Source: Proteus cibi | GTDB taxonomy: Bacteria; Pseudomonadota; Gammaproteobacteria; Enterobacterales; Enterobacteriaceae | Direction of reading: 5' to 3' | DNA length: 54,088 bases | NCBI RefSeq assembly: GCF_003144405.1 | Contig: NZ_PENW01000027.1 | Location: 26,667 to 80,754, forward strand | Part shown: piece by piece, positions 18,886 through 27,329 of the stretch | Layout: each line of letters starts with the position of its first letter | Position numbering within the stretch: the first letter of the stretch is position 1 | Made by a program: the position numbers and the translations under genes | Notes under the pieces: model-generated | Seen by the model: the letters and a program-made list of their open reading frames with translations, nothing else | Told to the model about the DNA's origin: nothing | Database searches by the model: none

Positions 18886-20373
18886 ATGTCAGAACAACAA
18901 AATAGTACTGCTGGTTCGGGCGCAGTACGCACTTTGCGCAGAGAGTTAAAAGCGCGACATTTAGCGATGATCGCTATTGGTGGTTCAATTGGTACAGGGC
19001 TTTTTGTCGCATCGGGTGCAACTGTTGCTCAAGCAGGGCCGGGTGGGGCATTACTCTCTTATGCTTTAATTGGATTAATGGTCTATTTTCTAATGACCAG
19101 CCTTGGGGAATTAGCCGCATTTATGCCTGTTTCCGGCTCATTCTCGACATATGGCTCTAAGTATGTAGAAGAAGGTTTTGGTTTCGCATTAGGCTGGAAC
19201 TATTGGTATAACTGGGCAGTAACCATTGCCGTTGACCTTGTTGCTGCACAATTGGTGATGCTCTATTGGTTCCCTGATGTTGATGGTTGGATCTGGAGTG
19301 CTCTATTCCTTGGCGTGATTTTCTTACTCAACTATATCTCTGTAAAAGGGTTTGGTGAGGCAGAATATTGGTTCTCCTTAATCAAAGTGTCCACAGTCAT
19401 TATCTTTATTATTGTGGGTATTGCGATGATCACTGGCATTATGAAAGGTGCCGAAAACGCAGGTTGGCATAATTGGGAAATTGGTGATGCACCTTTTGCG
19501 GGTGGATTTGCTGCCATGATTGGTGTGGCAATGATTGTGGGTTTCTCATTCCAAGGTACAGAATTAATTGGTATTGCGGCGGGTGAATCCAAAGATCCGG
19601 CTAAAAATATTCCAAAAGCGGTGCGTAAAGTTTTCTGGCGTATCTTATTATTTTATATCTTCGCAATTTTAATTATTAGCTTAATTATCCCTTACACTGA
19701 TCCTAATTTACTGCGTAATGATGTAGGTGATATTAGCGTTAGTCCATTCACGCTAGTCTTTAAAAATGCGGGATTATTATCTGCGGCAGCCATCATGAAT
19801 GCGGTTATCTTAACGGCGGTACTTTCTGCTGGTAACTCAGGCATGTATGCATCAACGCGGATGCTGTTTACATTAGCAAGAGAAGGCAAAGCACCAAAAT
19901 GCTTTGGTAAATTGTCTAAAAACGGTGTGCCACGTAATGCGCTTTATGCGACCACAGTTGTAGCTGGTTTATGCTTCTTAAGCTCAATGTACGGAAACCA
20001 AACGGTCTACTTGTGGTTATTAAATACCTCGGGAATGACTGGCTTTATTGCATGGTTAGGTATTGCGATTAGTCACTACCGTTTCCGTAAAGGTTATGTT
20101 GCACAAGGACGCGATTTAAATGACTTACCTTATCGTTCAGGCTTCTTCCCAATTGGTCCAATTTTTGCCTTTATATTGTGTTTAATCATTACATTAGGTC
20201 AAAATTACCAAGCGTTCTTAGAAGATACGATTGATTGGTATGGTGCAATTGCAACCTATATTGGTATCCCATTATTTTTATTAATTTGGTTTACTTATAA
20301 GATTGTGAAGAAAACCCGCTTTATTCGTTATAACGAAATGGAATTTCCAACACATATTGCGAATAAAAAATAA
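18886..20373 (+). CDS. lysP: Lysine-specific permease LysP
   Basis: A 495-residue APC-family permease with about 12 membrane segments, matching E. coli LysP (489 aa): RTLRRELKARHLAMIAIGGS, IGTGLFVASGATVAQAGPGG, and YKIVKKTRFIRYNEMEFP at the end. It imports lysine with protons. In E. coli it also restrains the acid sensor CadC. The ATG has AGTGGA upstream. Order yeiE-lysP is the same as in E. coli, where cirA comes next. Confidence 0.94.
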   Translation: MSEQQNSTAGSGAVRTLRRELKARHLAMIAIGGSIGTGLFVASGATVAQAGPGGALLSYALIGLMVYFLMTSLGELAAFMPVSGSFSTYGSKYVEEGFGFALGWNYWYNWAVTIAVDLVAAQLVMLYWFPDVDGWIWSALFLGVIFLLNYISVKGFGEAEYWFSLIKVSTVIIFIIVGIAMITGIMKGAENAGWHNWEIGDAPFAGGFAAMIGVAMIVGFSFQGTELIGIAAGESKDPAKNIPKAVRKVFWRILLFYIFAILIISLIIPYTDPNLLRNDVGDISVSPFTLVFKNAGLLSAAAIMNAVILTAVLSAGNSGMYASTRMLFTLAREGKAPKCFGKLSKNGVPRNALYATTVVAGLCFLSSMYGNQTVYLWLLNTSGMTGFIAWLGIAISHYRFRKGYVAQGRDLNDLPYRSGFFPIGPIFAFILCLIITLGQNYQAFLEDTIDWYGAIATYIGIPLFLLIWFTYKIVKKTRFIRYNEMEFPTHIANKK

Positions 20374-20394
20374 CCTATAAATCAAATTATTAAC

Positions 20395-20441
20395 ACGCCT
20401 GTTTTGTGATTTAGATCACTATAAAACGGGCGTTTTTTTAT
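20395..20441 (+). terminator. Intrinsic terminator after lysP
   Basis: ACGCCTGTTTT pairs with AAAACGGGCGT, with an inner GTGAT / ATCAC stem, followed by seven T residues. Confidence 0.85.
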
Positions 20442-20498
20442 TTTTCAACTAATCAGTTATAGAAAAAAGGCAAAAAAACTAATTATATTACCAATCGT

Positions 20499-20517
20499 AT
20501 TGATAATGGTTATTGTT
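20499..20517 (+). promoter_or_regulatory. Fur box upstream of the iron-chelate transport genes
   Basis: TGATAATGGTTATTG (20501-20515) matches 11 of 14 informative positions of the Fur 7-1-7 consensus (TGATAATNATTATCA); the first half is perfect. It lies about 340 bases upstream of the FecCD permease start and suits an iron-repressed operon. Confidence 0.6.
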
Positions 20518-20560
20518 TGCTTTATTGTTAGCGTATAATTTATTTACTGAAAATAAAATA

Positions 20561-20857
20561 ATGGCGCTATTGGTTATAAATAATATGATTAGTATAGTGA
20601 GTTTAATAATAATTAGCCTTTTTAGTGCTCAATACATCCAACCAATAACTTATCGAAATATAATGAGTTATACAGTGAATCTCTTTCGTCGTATAACTAT
20701 TGTGCAATTCACTTCTTTGTTGAATGAATTCTCTCAAATTAATAATTGGCTTTCTGTGCATAAGAAACAATCGATGAGTTGTACGGTATGTTTTTGCCTA
20801 TCGAAAGTGTTGGCAGGAGCAGAAAAACGTAGAAAAAAAACTGGGTACAACAATTGA
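20561..20857 (+). CDS. Doubtful small ORF between the Fur box and the FecCD gene
   Basis: An open frame of 98 codons from ATG 20561 (open further upstream through the Fur site) ends one base before the start of the permease gene. The product would begin with a hydrophobic segment (VSLIIISLFSAQ) and end in basic residues. There is no good ribosome binding site, and rare ATA codons are frequent. It could be a small membrane protein coupled to the permease gene, or simply a long untranslated leader. I do not recognise it. Confidence 0.22.
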   Translation: MALLVINNMISIVSLIIISLFSAQYIQPITYRNIMSYTVNLFRRITIVQFTSLLNEFSQINNWLSVHKKQSMSCTVCFCLSKVLAGAEKRRKKTGYNN

Positions 20858-20858
20858 T

Positions 20859-21947
20859 ATGAGCATTATATCAGAGCGACTCGTCACACAAGAGCATGGT
20901 GAAAACACATCAGATAATGTGAAAGTTCATTATCGAAAAATGATGAACAAACGCATGCTATGGTTGGGAATTATCGTTTTAATTATTTGTGGTTCAGTGG
21001 TGTTAGATTTCACCATGGGACCTTCAGGTTTATCACTTGATAAATTATTAACAACCCTTTTTCAACCTGAGCTTGTTGATGCGGGTTCTCGAGTGATTGT
21101 ATGGGATATCCGCTTGCCTTATGCCTTAATGGCGGTGGTTGTAGGGATGTCGCTAGGGTTAGCTGGTGCAGAAATGCAAACTATTCTAAATAACCCATTA
21201 GCAAGCCCATTTACACTTGGTCTATCAAATGCCGCTTCATTTGGTGCTGCATTAGCGATTGTTTTAGGTATTGGTATTCCGGGTATTCCTGATCAATGGT
21301 TTATTTCGGCGAATGCATTTCTCTTTGCACTATTATCAGCTTTATTATTAGACGGAATAACTCGTTGGACTCGAGTTCCTACATCTGGGGTGGTGCTTTT
21401 TGGTATTGCAATGGTGTTTACCTTTAATGCATTAGTCTCAATGATGCAATTTATTGCAACAGAAGACACTCTTCAAGGTCTGGTTTTCTGGACTATGGGA
21501 AGTTTAACGCGTGCAACATGGATAAAACTCGGTGTTATGGCGGGGGCTTTTGCTGTCATTATGGTGATTTCATGGATGAGTTCATGGAAATTAACCGCAT
21601 TGCGATTAGGCGAAGATAGAGCGATCAGCTTTGGCATTGATGTAAAGCGTTTAAGATTAGGCTCATTACTGCGCATCAGTATTTTAACTGCACTCGCTGT
21701 TGCTTTTGTTGGACCCATTGCCTTTATTGGTTTAGTTGCCCCTCATATTGCTCGCATGATGTTTGGTGAAGATCATCGATTCTATCTGCCCGCAAGTGCA
21801 TTAATTGGTGCTTTAGTTTTATCATTGGCATCTATTGCGTCTAAAAATTTAATACCGGGTGTCATTATTCCGGTGGGTATTGTGACATCGCTGGTGGGCG
21901 TGCCATTTTTCCTCAGTATGATTTTACGTCATAGGGGGAATATCTAA
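20859..21947 (+). CDS. FecCD-family iron-chelate ABC transporter permease
   Basis: A 362-residue BtuC/FecCD-type permease with about nine or ten membrane segments. Typical motifs are WDIRLPYALMAVVVGMSLGLAG, LNNPLASPFTLGLSNAASFG and GPIAFIGLVAPHIARMMFGEDHR, the last being the loop that contacts the ATPase. It should move a ferric siderophore or heme-like ligand across the inner membrane as a homodimer. Its last bases overlap the ATPase gene start (TAATG). The ribosome binding site is weak. No periplasmic binding protein gene is nearby. Confidence 0.9.
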   Translation: MSIISERLVTQEHGENTSDNVKVHYRKMMNKRMLWLGIIVLIICGSVVLDFTMGPSGLSLDKLLTTLFQPELVDAGSRVIVWDIRLPYALMAVVVGMSLGLAGAEMQTILNNPLASPFTLGLSNAASFGAALAIVLGIGIPGIPDQWFISANAFLFALLSALLLDGITRWTRVPTSGVVLFGIAMVFTFNALVSMMQFIATEDTLQGLVFWTMGSLTRATWIKLGVMAGAFAVIMVISWMSSWKLTALRLGEDRAISFGIDVKRLRLGSLLRISILTALAVAFVGPIAFIGLVAPHIARMMFGEDHRFYLPASALIGALVLSLASIASKNLIPGVIIPVGIVTSLVGVPFFLSMILRHRGNI

Positions 21948-22729
21948 TGATGGAAGGATTAAAGATCCAAGATTTTAGTGCCGGATATGCTAAACATCTT
22001 ATCATTAAGGCACTGGATGTTGAGCCCTTGCCAAAAGGAAAAGTCACCGTATTATTGGGGCCAAATGGTAGCGGAAAATCAACATTATTAAGAGCGTTAG
22101 CTGGATTAAATAAATCATCAGGTGTTGTCAGTTTAGATGGCAACGATCTTGCATCGATGAATTTTGCACAACGTGCTCAAAATGTAGTCTATTTACCACA
22201 AACATTACCTGCTGGTGTTCATTTACATGTTTTAGAATCCATTATTGTGGCGCAACGTGCTTCGGGTGGATTACATAATCAACATAGTGAAGCTCAGGTA
22301 ATGCACTTATTACGCCAATTAGGTATTGAGCATTTAGCATTACGTTATTTAGATGAATTATCGGGTGGTCAAAAACAATTAGTTGGGCTTGCTCAATCAT
22401 TAATTAGACAACCTTCTTTATTATTATTGGATGAGCCATTAAGCGCGTTAGATCTTAATTACCAATATCATGTTATGGATTTAATCGCTAAAGAAACACA
22501 CCGTAGAAATATTATTACGGTTGTCGTTGTCCACGATATTAATATCGCCTTACGACATGGAGAACATGTCTTAATGTTGAAACAAGGACAGTTAATTGCA
22601 CAAGGTGCGCCAGATAAGGTTATTACGGCGCAAAGCCTTGCTGATGTTTATGGCGTTCAAGGTAGATTGGAATATTGTTCACAAGGAATACCTCAAATTA
22701 TTATTGATGGTTTAGTGGATAAAATATAG
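21947..22729 (+). CDS. Iron-chelate ABC transporter ATPase (FepC/FecE type)
   Basis: 260 residues with Walker A GPNGSGKST (38-46), signature LSGGQ (138-142), Walker B LLLLDEP (158-164) and switch His196. It pairs with the permease just upstream: the ATG overlaps the permease stop, giving translational coupling. Resemblance is to ferric siderophore importers rather than vitamin B12, given the TonB receptor and Fur box. The ligand is unknown. Confidence 0.9.
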   Translation: MMEGLKIQDFSAGYAKHLIIKALDVEPLPKGKVTVLLGPNGSGKSTLLRALAGLNKSSGVVSLDGNDLASMNFAQRAQNVVYLPQTLPAGVHLHVLESIIVAQRASGGLHNQHSEAQVMHLLRQLGIEHLALRYLDELSGGQKQLVGLAQSLIRQPSLLLLDEPLSALDLNYQYHVMDLIAKETHRRNIITVVVVHDINIALRHGEHVLMLKQGQLIAQGAPDKVITAQSLADVYGVQGRLEYCSQGIPQIIIDGLVDKI

Positions 22730-22809
22730 AGAAGTAAAAGAGAAAGAGAGAAGAAGTAAATATAGGGATGCAGTAAATAGGGATATAAAAATAATATTAA
22801 AATAACCAA

Positions 22810-22836
22810 GGGTAATTAAATTTATTACCCTAATTT
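22810..22836 (+). terminator. Weak hairpin between the ATPase and receptor genes
   Basis: GGGTAAT / ATTACCC (22810-22830) followed by TAATTTT. It may be a partial terminator that separates expression of the receptor from the ABC genes. Confidence 0.4.
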
Positions 22837-22901
22837 TGAGCAAATGTCGATATATCCATCTATATAAAATTTAAAGAATATATATTCTTGGAGAATCGGG
22901 A

Positions 22902-24920
22902 ATGGTCGTGTTAAATAAAAATAAAATTGCGCTTGGCGTTGTTGCTGCTATTGCATCAAGTTTTGTTATGACTGCAACAGCAGAAAATGTAGAAAAATTG
23001 ATTGTTACAACCGCGTCTGGTTTTAAACAAACCGTTGAAGATGCCCCTGCATCGGTTTCTGTTGTCACGCGTGAACAATTAGAAACTAAATCTTACCGTG
23101 ATGTCACAGATGCACTAAAAGATGTACCCGGTGTATTGGTCACAGGCGGTGGAAGTAGTTCGGATATTAGTATTCGTGGTATGGATGCAAAATATACCAT
23201 GATCTTAGTCGATGGTAAGCGTGTTGCATCGCGTGAAACGCGCCCTAATAGTGATAATGCCGGTATTGAACAAGGTTGGTTACCGCCTTTACCAGCCATT
23301 GAACGTATTGAAGTTGTGCGTGGTCCAATGTCTTCTTTATATGGTTCAGATGCAATGGGTGGAGTTATCAATATTATTACCCGTAAAGCGCAAAAAGAGT
23401 GGAACTTTAGTTTACGTGCAGACAGTACTATCACAGAGCGTAAAGATTCAGGGAACACTAATCAAGGCAGTTTTTATGCGGCTGGTCCATTAATTGATAA
23501 TGTGCTGGGCTTGAAAATTCAAGGTCAATATTCACATCGTAGTGAAGACAAAATTGTGAATGGCTATAACCGTCAGATCACCGCAACAGGTGGCGGTACT
23601 TTAAGTTGGACACCTGATGAGCAGAACACGATTGATTTTGAGTTTAAAAAAGATAATCAACATCGTGACTCTCGCGTGTGGCATTCTAAATCGGGATTGC
23701 CTAGTCGAGGAAAAGCCCCTGAAAGTAGTTTTACTGACTATGAATTGACACATTATGCACTTACCCATGATGGCATTTATGATTTTGGAACTATGAATAC
23801 GTATGTTCAACGTGATGAAAGCCGTAATCCATCCCGTAAAATGGATTATGACGACACAACAGTGCGTAATCAGACCGTTTTAATGTTCGGTGATCATACC
23901 TTAAGTGTTGGTGCCCAATATCGTTATGAAGAGTTAAAAGATGAAGGTAATAAACTTAAAGGTAGCAATAAATTAGACCGTTATAGTTGGGCTCTATTTG
24001 CTGAAGATGAGTGGGCGATGACCAACGATTTTGCTTTAACTGGCGGTCTGCGTATGGATAAAGATGAAAACTTTGGTACGCACTGGACACCGCGAGTATA
24101 TGGTGTATGGCATCTGGCTGATGAGTGGACGCTAAAAGGGGGGGTATCTACTGGCTATCGTTCACCTGATTTACGTCAAGCAACAGCATCATGGGGGCAA
24201 GGTACGGGCGGGGGTAGCTATGATGCGGTTATTTATGGTAACCCAAGCTTAAAACCTGAAAAATCTGTTACTGAAGAGATCTCGATTATTTGGGATAATC
24301 GTGAAAATCTGACGGCAAGTTTAGGTCTTTTCAATACCGACTTTAAAGATAAGATTATGGAAGAGCGTCGTTGTGATAGCCGTACAAATAAAGACGGTTC
24401 TAAAATGACGGATCTACGTGATTGTACATTAGCAGATGGCGTGGGTAATAATGGGAAGCCTTATGACTTTGTTAGTGATAGAACTAACGTAGATAAAGCC
24501 AATATGCGTGGTATTGAAGCGACCTTTAACTGGACAATATCACCAGAGTGGAATTTAGCGGCTAACTATACCTTTACGGATACTGAACAAAAAAGTGGTG
24601 ATTTCAAAGGTAAGCCTTTAAATAAACAGCCACGCCATATGGCTAATGCGACCTTAAACTGGGAAACAACACCAGAAATGGAAACATGGGCGCGTATTAA
24701 CTTCCGTGGTAAAACCTCTGATTACTTATCACGCACCTCTATGTCACATGGTACGCCTTCTTATGCATTTGTTGATATCGGTACCAGCTACAGCTTAACC
24801 AAGCAATTAAATGTGATTGGTGGTGTTTATAATGTGTTAGATCGCCGTATTGACCAAGAACATTTTAATACTACATTAGAAGGTCGTCGTTACAACATTG
24901 GTTTGAACTATAACTTCTAA
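22902..24920 (+). CDS. TonB-dependent outer-membrane receptor, CirA-like
   Basis: A 672-residue receptor with signal peptide (cleavage near ATA/EN, 27/28), a TonB box EKLIVTTA (31-38), and a plug domain with KDVPGVLVTGG, SIRGMDAKYTMILVDGKR and VRGPMSSLYGSDAMGGVINI. A 22-strand-type barrel follows, ending in NIGLNYNF with the terminal Phe. The plug closely resembles that of CirA, and in E. coli cirA also lies next to lysP. CirA-type receptors take up ferric catecholates and similar chelates. From memory, P. mirabilis has an iron-induced receptor at this place that contributes to virulence. GGAGA lies 7 bases before the ATG. Confidence 0.9.
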   Translation: MVVLNKNKIALGVVAAIASSFVMTATAENVEKLIVTTASGFKQTVEDAPASVSVVTREQLETKSYRDVTDALKDVPGVLVTGGGSSSDISIRGMDAKYTMILVDGKRVASRETRPNSDNAGIEQGWLPPLPAIERIEVVRGPMSSLYGSDAMGGVINIITRKAQKEWNFSLRADSTITERKDSGNTNQGSFYAAGPLIDNVLGLKIQGQYSHRSEDKIVNGYNRQITATGGGTLSWTPDEQNTIDFEFKKDNQHRDSRVWHSKSGLPSRGKAPESSFTDYELTHYALTHDGIYDFGTMNTYVQRDESRNPSRKMDYDDTTVRNQTVLMFGDHTLSVGAQYRYEELKDEGNKLKGSNKLDRYSWALFAEDEWAMTNDFALTGGLRMDKDENFGTHWTPRVYGVWHLADEWTLKGGVSTGYRSPDLRQATASWGQGTGGGSYDAVIYGNPSLKPEKSVTEEISIIWDNRENLTASLGLFNTDFKDKIMEERRCDSRTNKDGSKMTDLRDCTLADGVGNNGKPYDFVSDRTNVDKANMRGIEATFNWTISPEWNLAANYTFTDTEQKSGDFKGKPLNKQPRHMANATLNWETTPEMETWARINFRGKTSDYLSRTSMSHGTPSYAFVDIGTSYSLTKQLNVIGGVYNVLDRRIDQEHFNTTLEGRRYNIGLNYNF

Positions 24921-24944
24921 TTTCCCCCCTCATATTGTGTCATT

Positions 24945-24972
24945 AAGACTCCCTTTGTGGAGTCTTTTTTTA
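24945..24972 (+). terminator. Intrinsic terminator after the TonB-dependent receptor
   Basis: AGACTCC / GGAGTCT with a CTTTGT loop, followed by seven T residues. Confidence 0.9.
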
Positions 24973-25382
24973 TCTCTAATTTCCTTTCATTTGTACATAA
25001 TTAATACTGGAAAGTTTAAATATTGAGGTTTATATTTAGCTCAATAAATAATCTTATTAATCGCTTTATTCTGACTAATAACTTGTTATTTCTACGTATT
25101 ATTTGCCATTTTTCCTTTGATTTTTTTTCTTACATTTTTGTTGTGTTAAATAGGTCTATAAAAAATAGATATTTTTTATTAAAAAAACGTTTTGATGAAA
25201 AGTCGGACTGAGTTTTAACAATTTAATAGCATTAATCTTATTAATGTATTTTAAGTGCCTTATTTTGATTGTTTGATATTGATGCTAAATTTAAAATGTC
25301 TTTTAGTTTTTATTTATCAATGAGTTGCGTGGTTGTTTTTTGAGGTGTGATTCTGTTTTTCTAAATATTTACATCTTAGTCT
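24973..25382. other. AT-rich gap without a supported gene
   Basis: About 410 bases of very AT-rich sequence between the receptor terminator and the plaP leader. The only frame of note (62 codons, from a TTG at 25023) has no ribosome binding site and low-complexity content, and I do not accept it. Confidence 0.5.
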
Positions 25383-25399
25383 TTGTGATAAAATCACAA
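25383..25399. promoter_or_regulatory. Perfect dyad upstream of the plaP leader
   Basis: TTGTGATAAAATCACAA is a perfect 7-3-7 inverted repeat. It looks like a CRP site (TGTGA..TCACA) but its half-sites are one base too close (5 instead of 6). It may bind a related regulator, or CRP weakly. It lies about 80 bases before the leader peptide start. Confidence 0.4.
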
Positions 25400-25477
25400 T
25401 TATTGTTAATAAAATGTGGCGTTATATGTTGACTTAGTTTGCGAATTGAAAAGATCGTAAAAAAAGGGGGTTTTTTG

Positions 25478-25528
25478 ATGAAAATGTATTGCTATTTAAG
25501 TCTGAGACGTGCAAAATGCGCCCACTAA
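25478..25528 (+). CDS. Putative 16-residue leader peptide of plaP
   Basis: ATG 25478 is preceded by GGGGG at a spacing of 7 bases. The frame encodes MKMYCYLSLRRAKCAH and stops at 25526-25528. Nine bases after the stop an intrinsic terminator begins. Leader peptide, stop, terminator and a transporter gene downstream is the classical layout of transcription attenuation. The peptide carries paired arginines (AGA CGT) near the end, so ribosome stalling on arginine, or sensing of a polyamine, is conceivable. It has no relation that I recognise to SpeFL, the ornithine-sensing leader of speF. Confidence 0.55.
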   Translation: MKMYCYLSLRRAKCAH

Positions 25529-25536
25529 AAATATGA

Positions 25537-25568
25537 CTGATGCGTTTAAAGTGCATCGGTTTTTTTTT
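25537..25568 (+). terminator. Attenuator-like intrinsic terminator in the plaP leader
   Basis: CTGATGC (25537-25543) pairs with GCATCGG (25553-25559), loop of 9 bases, followed by nine T residues. It lies about 320 bases upstream of plaP, so most transcripts should stop here unless it is opened. Confidence 0.7.
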
Positions 25569-25634
25569 GCATTTTTACTTATTACTACACCAAGAGGTCA
25601 GATTCATTTGAGTCTGAATAGATAACATAATTTG

Positions 25635-25760
25635 ATTAGCAGCCAGCCCCTTAGAGAAAGGGTTGTCATGATAGAGGAATGCTAATATGGTACAATTATT
25701 CTCTTTCGCAGTCGGGCCTAACGGCACCTGCGGTAATGATGACTACGGAGCACGGCGTCT
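25635..25760 (+). promoter_or_regulatory. Structured leader RNA around the second upstream ORF start
   Basis: ATTAGCA (25635-25641) pairs with TGCTAAT (25680-25686), directly before the second upstream start codon. Inside, AGCCC (25645-25649) pairs with GGGTT (25660-25664). Beyond the start codon, CGCAG / CTGCG and GCC / GGC pairings around the TAAC loop form another G+C-rich stem. The local G+C content stands out from its AT-rich surroundings. This may be a ligand-binding RNA; it does not fit any riboswitch class I can recall. Confidence 0.4.
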
Positions 25761-25896
25761 CCTAAACACATACACATCCTTAAAAACTTCATTCTATTCT
25801 GTTTATAGGCAGATGCGAAGTCTTCCCAGTAACTGTCGGTTGAGTTTATTGAATACTCAAACCGAAGTTATGGGAGGGTTCGCGAATGTCAGATAA
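25687..25896 (+). CDS. Putative 69-residue upstream ORF overlapping plaP
   Basis: ATG 25687 has GAGGA at 8 bases spacing. The frame runs through the plaP Shine-Dalgarno sequence and ends at 25896, 11 bases inside plaP. The product (starting [20 protein letters not shown]) has no signal or membrane segment and no family I know. Its last third is read through the hairpin that hides the plaP ribosome binding site, so its translation should decide whether plaP can be translated. Confidence 0.5.
   Translation: MVQLFSFAVGPNGTCGNDDYGARRLLNTYTSLKTSFYSVYRQMRSLPSNCRLSLLNTQTEVMGGFANVR
25821..25878 (+). promoter_or_regulatory. Hairpin sequestering the plaP ribosome binding site
   Basis: Three stacked helices with single-base bulges can form: TCTTCCCA (25821-25828) with TGGGAGGG (25871-25878), TAACT (25830-25834) with AGTTA (25866-25870), and TCGGTTGAGT (25836-25845) with ACTCAAACCGA (25855-25865, one bulged A). 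The outer helix holds the whole plaP Shine-Dalgarno GGGAGGG. The start codon follows at 25886. Confidence 0.65.
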
Positions 25897-27265
25897 CGTC
25901 ATCTCCTCTATCGGCACTAACCAAACTGGTGCTAACAATCGAGTTCAATTACGTAAAACCTTGACGCTCATGCAGGTAGTCATGATGGGGCTTGCTTTTT
26001 TACAGCCTATGACTATTTTCGATACATTTGGTATCGTTTCTGGCATTACGAATGGTCACGTAGCAACCTCGTATGCGATTGCATTGATTGCCATTTTATT
26101 TACAGCGGTAAGCTATGGAAAATTAGTTAAGCGTTTTCCTTCAGCAGGCTCTGCGTATACTTATGCTCAAAAATCCATGAGTCCTTATGTTGGCTTTATG
26201 GTGGGATGGTCATCTTTACTTGACTATTTATTTATGCCAATGATCAATATCTTATTGGCTAAAATCTATTTACAAGCAATATTCCCGGGCGTTGAACCGT
26301 GGATCTTTGTATTTGGTTTAGTGGCGTTAATGACGTTCTTTAACCTACGGGGTATTAACGTTGTTGCTAACTTAAATACAGCAATTGTTATTGTGCAAGT
26401 TGCAGTAATGGTTGTGTTTGTAGGATTACTTATTCACGGTGTGTATAACGGAGAAGGTGCAGGGGAGTTATGGACCTTTAGACCGTTTGCGTCTGTTGAT
26501 GCTGAAGTTATACCTATGATAACCGGAGCAACAATACTCTGTTTCTCATTCTTAGGTTTTGATGGTATCAGTACATTATCAGAAGAGACACCCAATGCCG
26601 GTAAAGTTATCCCTAAAGCGATTTTCTTAACTGCGCTGATTGGTGGGATCATCTTTATTGCCGTATCTTACTTTTTACAATTGTATTTCCCAGATATTTC
26701 ACGATTTAAAAACCCAGAAGAGTCACAACCTGAAATAATGCTGTATGTTGCTGGGGCTTTATTCCAGTCTATTATTTTAGTGTTCTCATGTGTGACTGTA
26801 TTAGCATCTGGTATGGCGGCTCACGCAGGTGTTGCTCGTTTACTTTATGTTATGGGTCGCGATGGTGTATTCCCAGAGAAGACATTTGGTTACGTACACC
26901 CTAAATGGCGTACACCTGCATTTAACGTGCTATTAGTCGGTTTCTTAGCCTTAGGTGCCGTATTCTTTGATTTAGTGACGGCAACTGCATTAATTAACTT
27001 TGGTGCGTTAGTGGCGTTTACTTTCGTGAACTTGTCTGTTATTTCACAATTCTATATTCGTGAGCGCCGTAATAAAGGATTAATGGATCACATTAATTAC
27101 CTGATATTACCTATTATTGGTGCCGCGACAATGGGTGTCTTGTGGATAAACCTTGAACCAGGTTCTATGGAGTTAGGGCTTGTTTGGGGTGCAATTGGTA
27201 TCCTTTATATGGTGTGGCTCACCCGTCGTTTCCGTCGCCCAATGCCACAGATGCCAGAAAAGTAA
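25886..27265 (+). CDS. plaP: Putrescine importer PlaP (APC family)
   Basis: A 459-residue permease with about 12 membrane segments. It is closer to E. coli PlaP (YeeF) than to PuuP: MSDNV at the start, [53 protein letters not shown], and VYGRM-like [17 protein letters not shown]. It imports putrescine with protons. In P. mirabilis PlaP is reported to matter for swarming and host-cell entry, since putrescine acts as a signal. The gene has a strong Shine-Dalgarno (GGGAGGG) that can be buried in the leader hairpin, and a leader of some 400 bases with two upstream ORFs and an internal terminator. It has its own terminator downstream. Confidence 0.92.
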   Translation: MSDNVISSIGTNQTGANNRVQLRKTLTLMQVVMMGLAFLQPMTIFDTFGIVSGITNGHVATSYAIALIAILFTAVSYGKLVKRFPSAGSAYTYAQKSMSPYVGFMVGWSSLLDYLFMPMINILLAKIYLQAIFPGVEPWIFVFGLVALMTFFNLRGINVVANLNTAIVIVQVAVMVVFVGLLIHGVYNGEGAGELWTFRPFASVDAEVIPMITGATILCFSFLGFDGISTLSEETPNAGKVIPKAIFLTALIGGIIFIAVSYFLQLYFPDISRFKNPEESQPEIMLYVAGALFQSIILVFSCVTVLASGMAAHAGVARLLYVMGRDGVFPEKTFGYVHPKWRTPAFNVLLVGFLALGAVFFDLVTATALINFGALVAFTFVNLSVISQFYIRERRNKGLMDHINYLILPIIGAATMGVLWINLEPGSMELGLVWGAIGILYMVWLTRRFRRPMPQMPEK

Positions 27266-27298
27266 AGCGATAAAAAAAGTCATAAAAAATCAGTGTAA

Positions 27299-27329
27299 AA
27301 ATGGCTTCAGTAATGAAGCCATTTTTTTG
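27299..27329 (+). terminator. Intrinsic terminator after plaP
   Basis: ATGGCTTCA / TGAAGCCAT with a GTAA loop, followed by seven T residues. Confidence 0.92.

Noticed and set aside
20404-20425. CRP-like GTGATTTAGATCAC after lysP
   Set aside because: These bases form the inner stem and loop of the lysP terminator, and no gene starts close by; terminator is the simpler explanation.
23093-23493. Extra frames of 90-120 codons on both strands within the TonB receptor gene
   Set aside because: Overlap fully with a well-supported receptor gene and lack start signals.
25023-25211. 62-codon frame after the receptor terminator
   Set aside because: TTG start, no ribosome binding site, low-complexity Phe/Ile/Leu content in AT-rich DNA.
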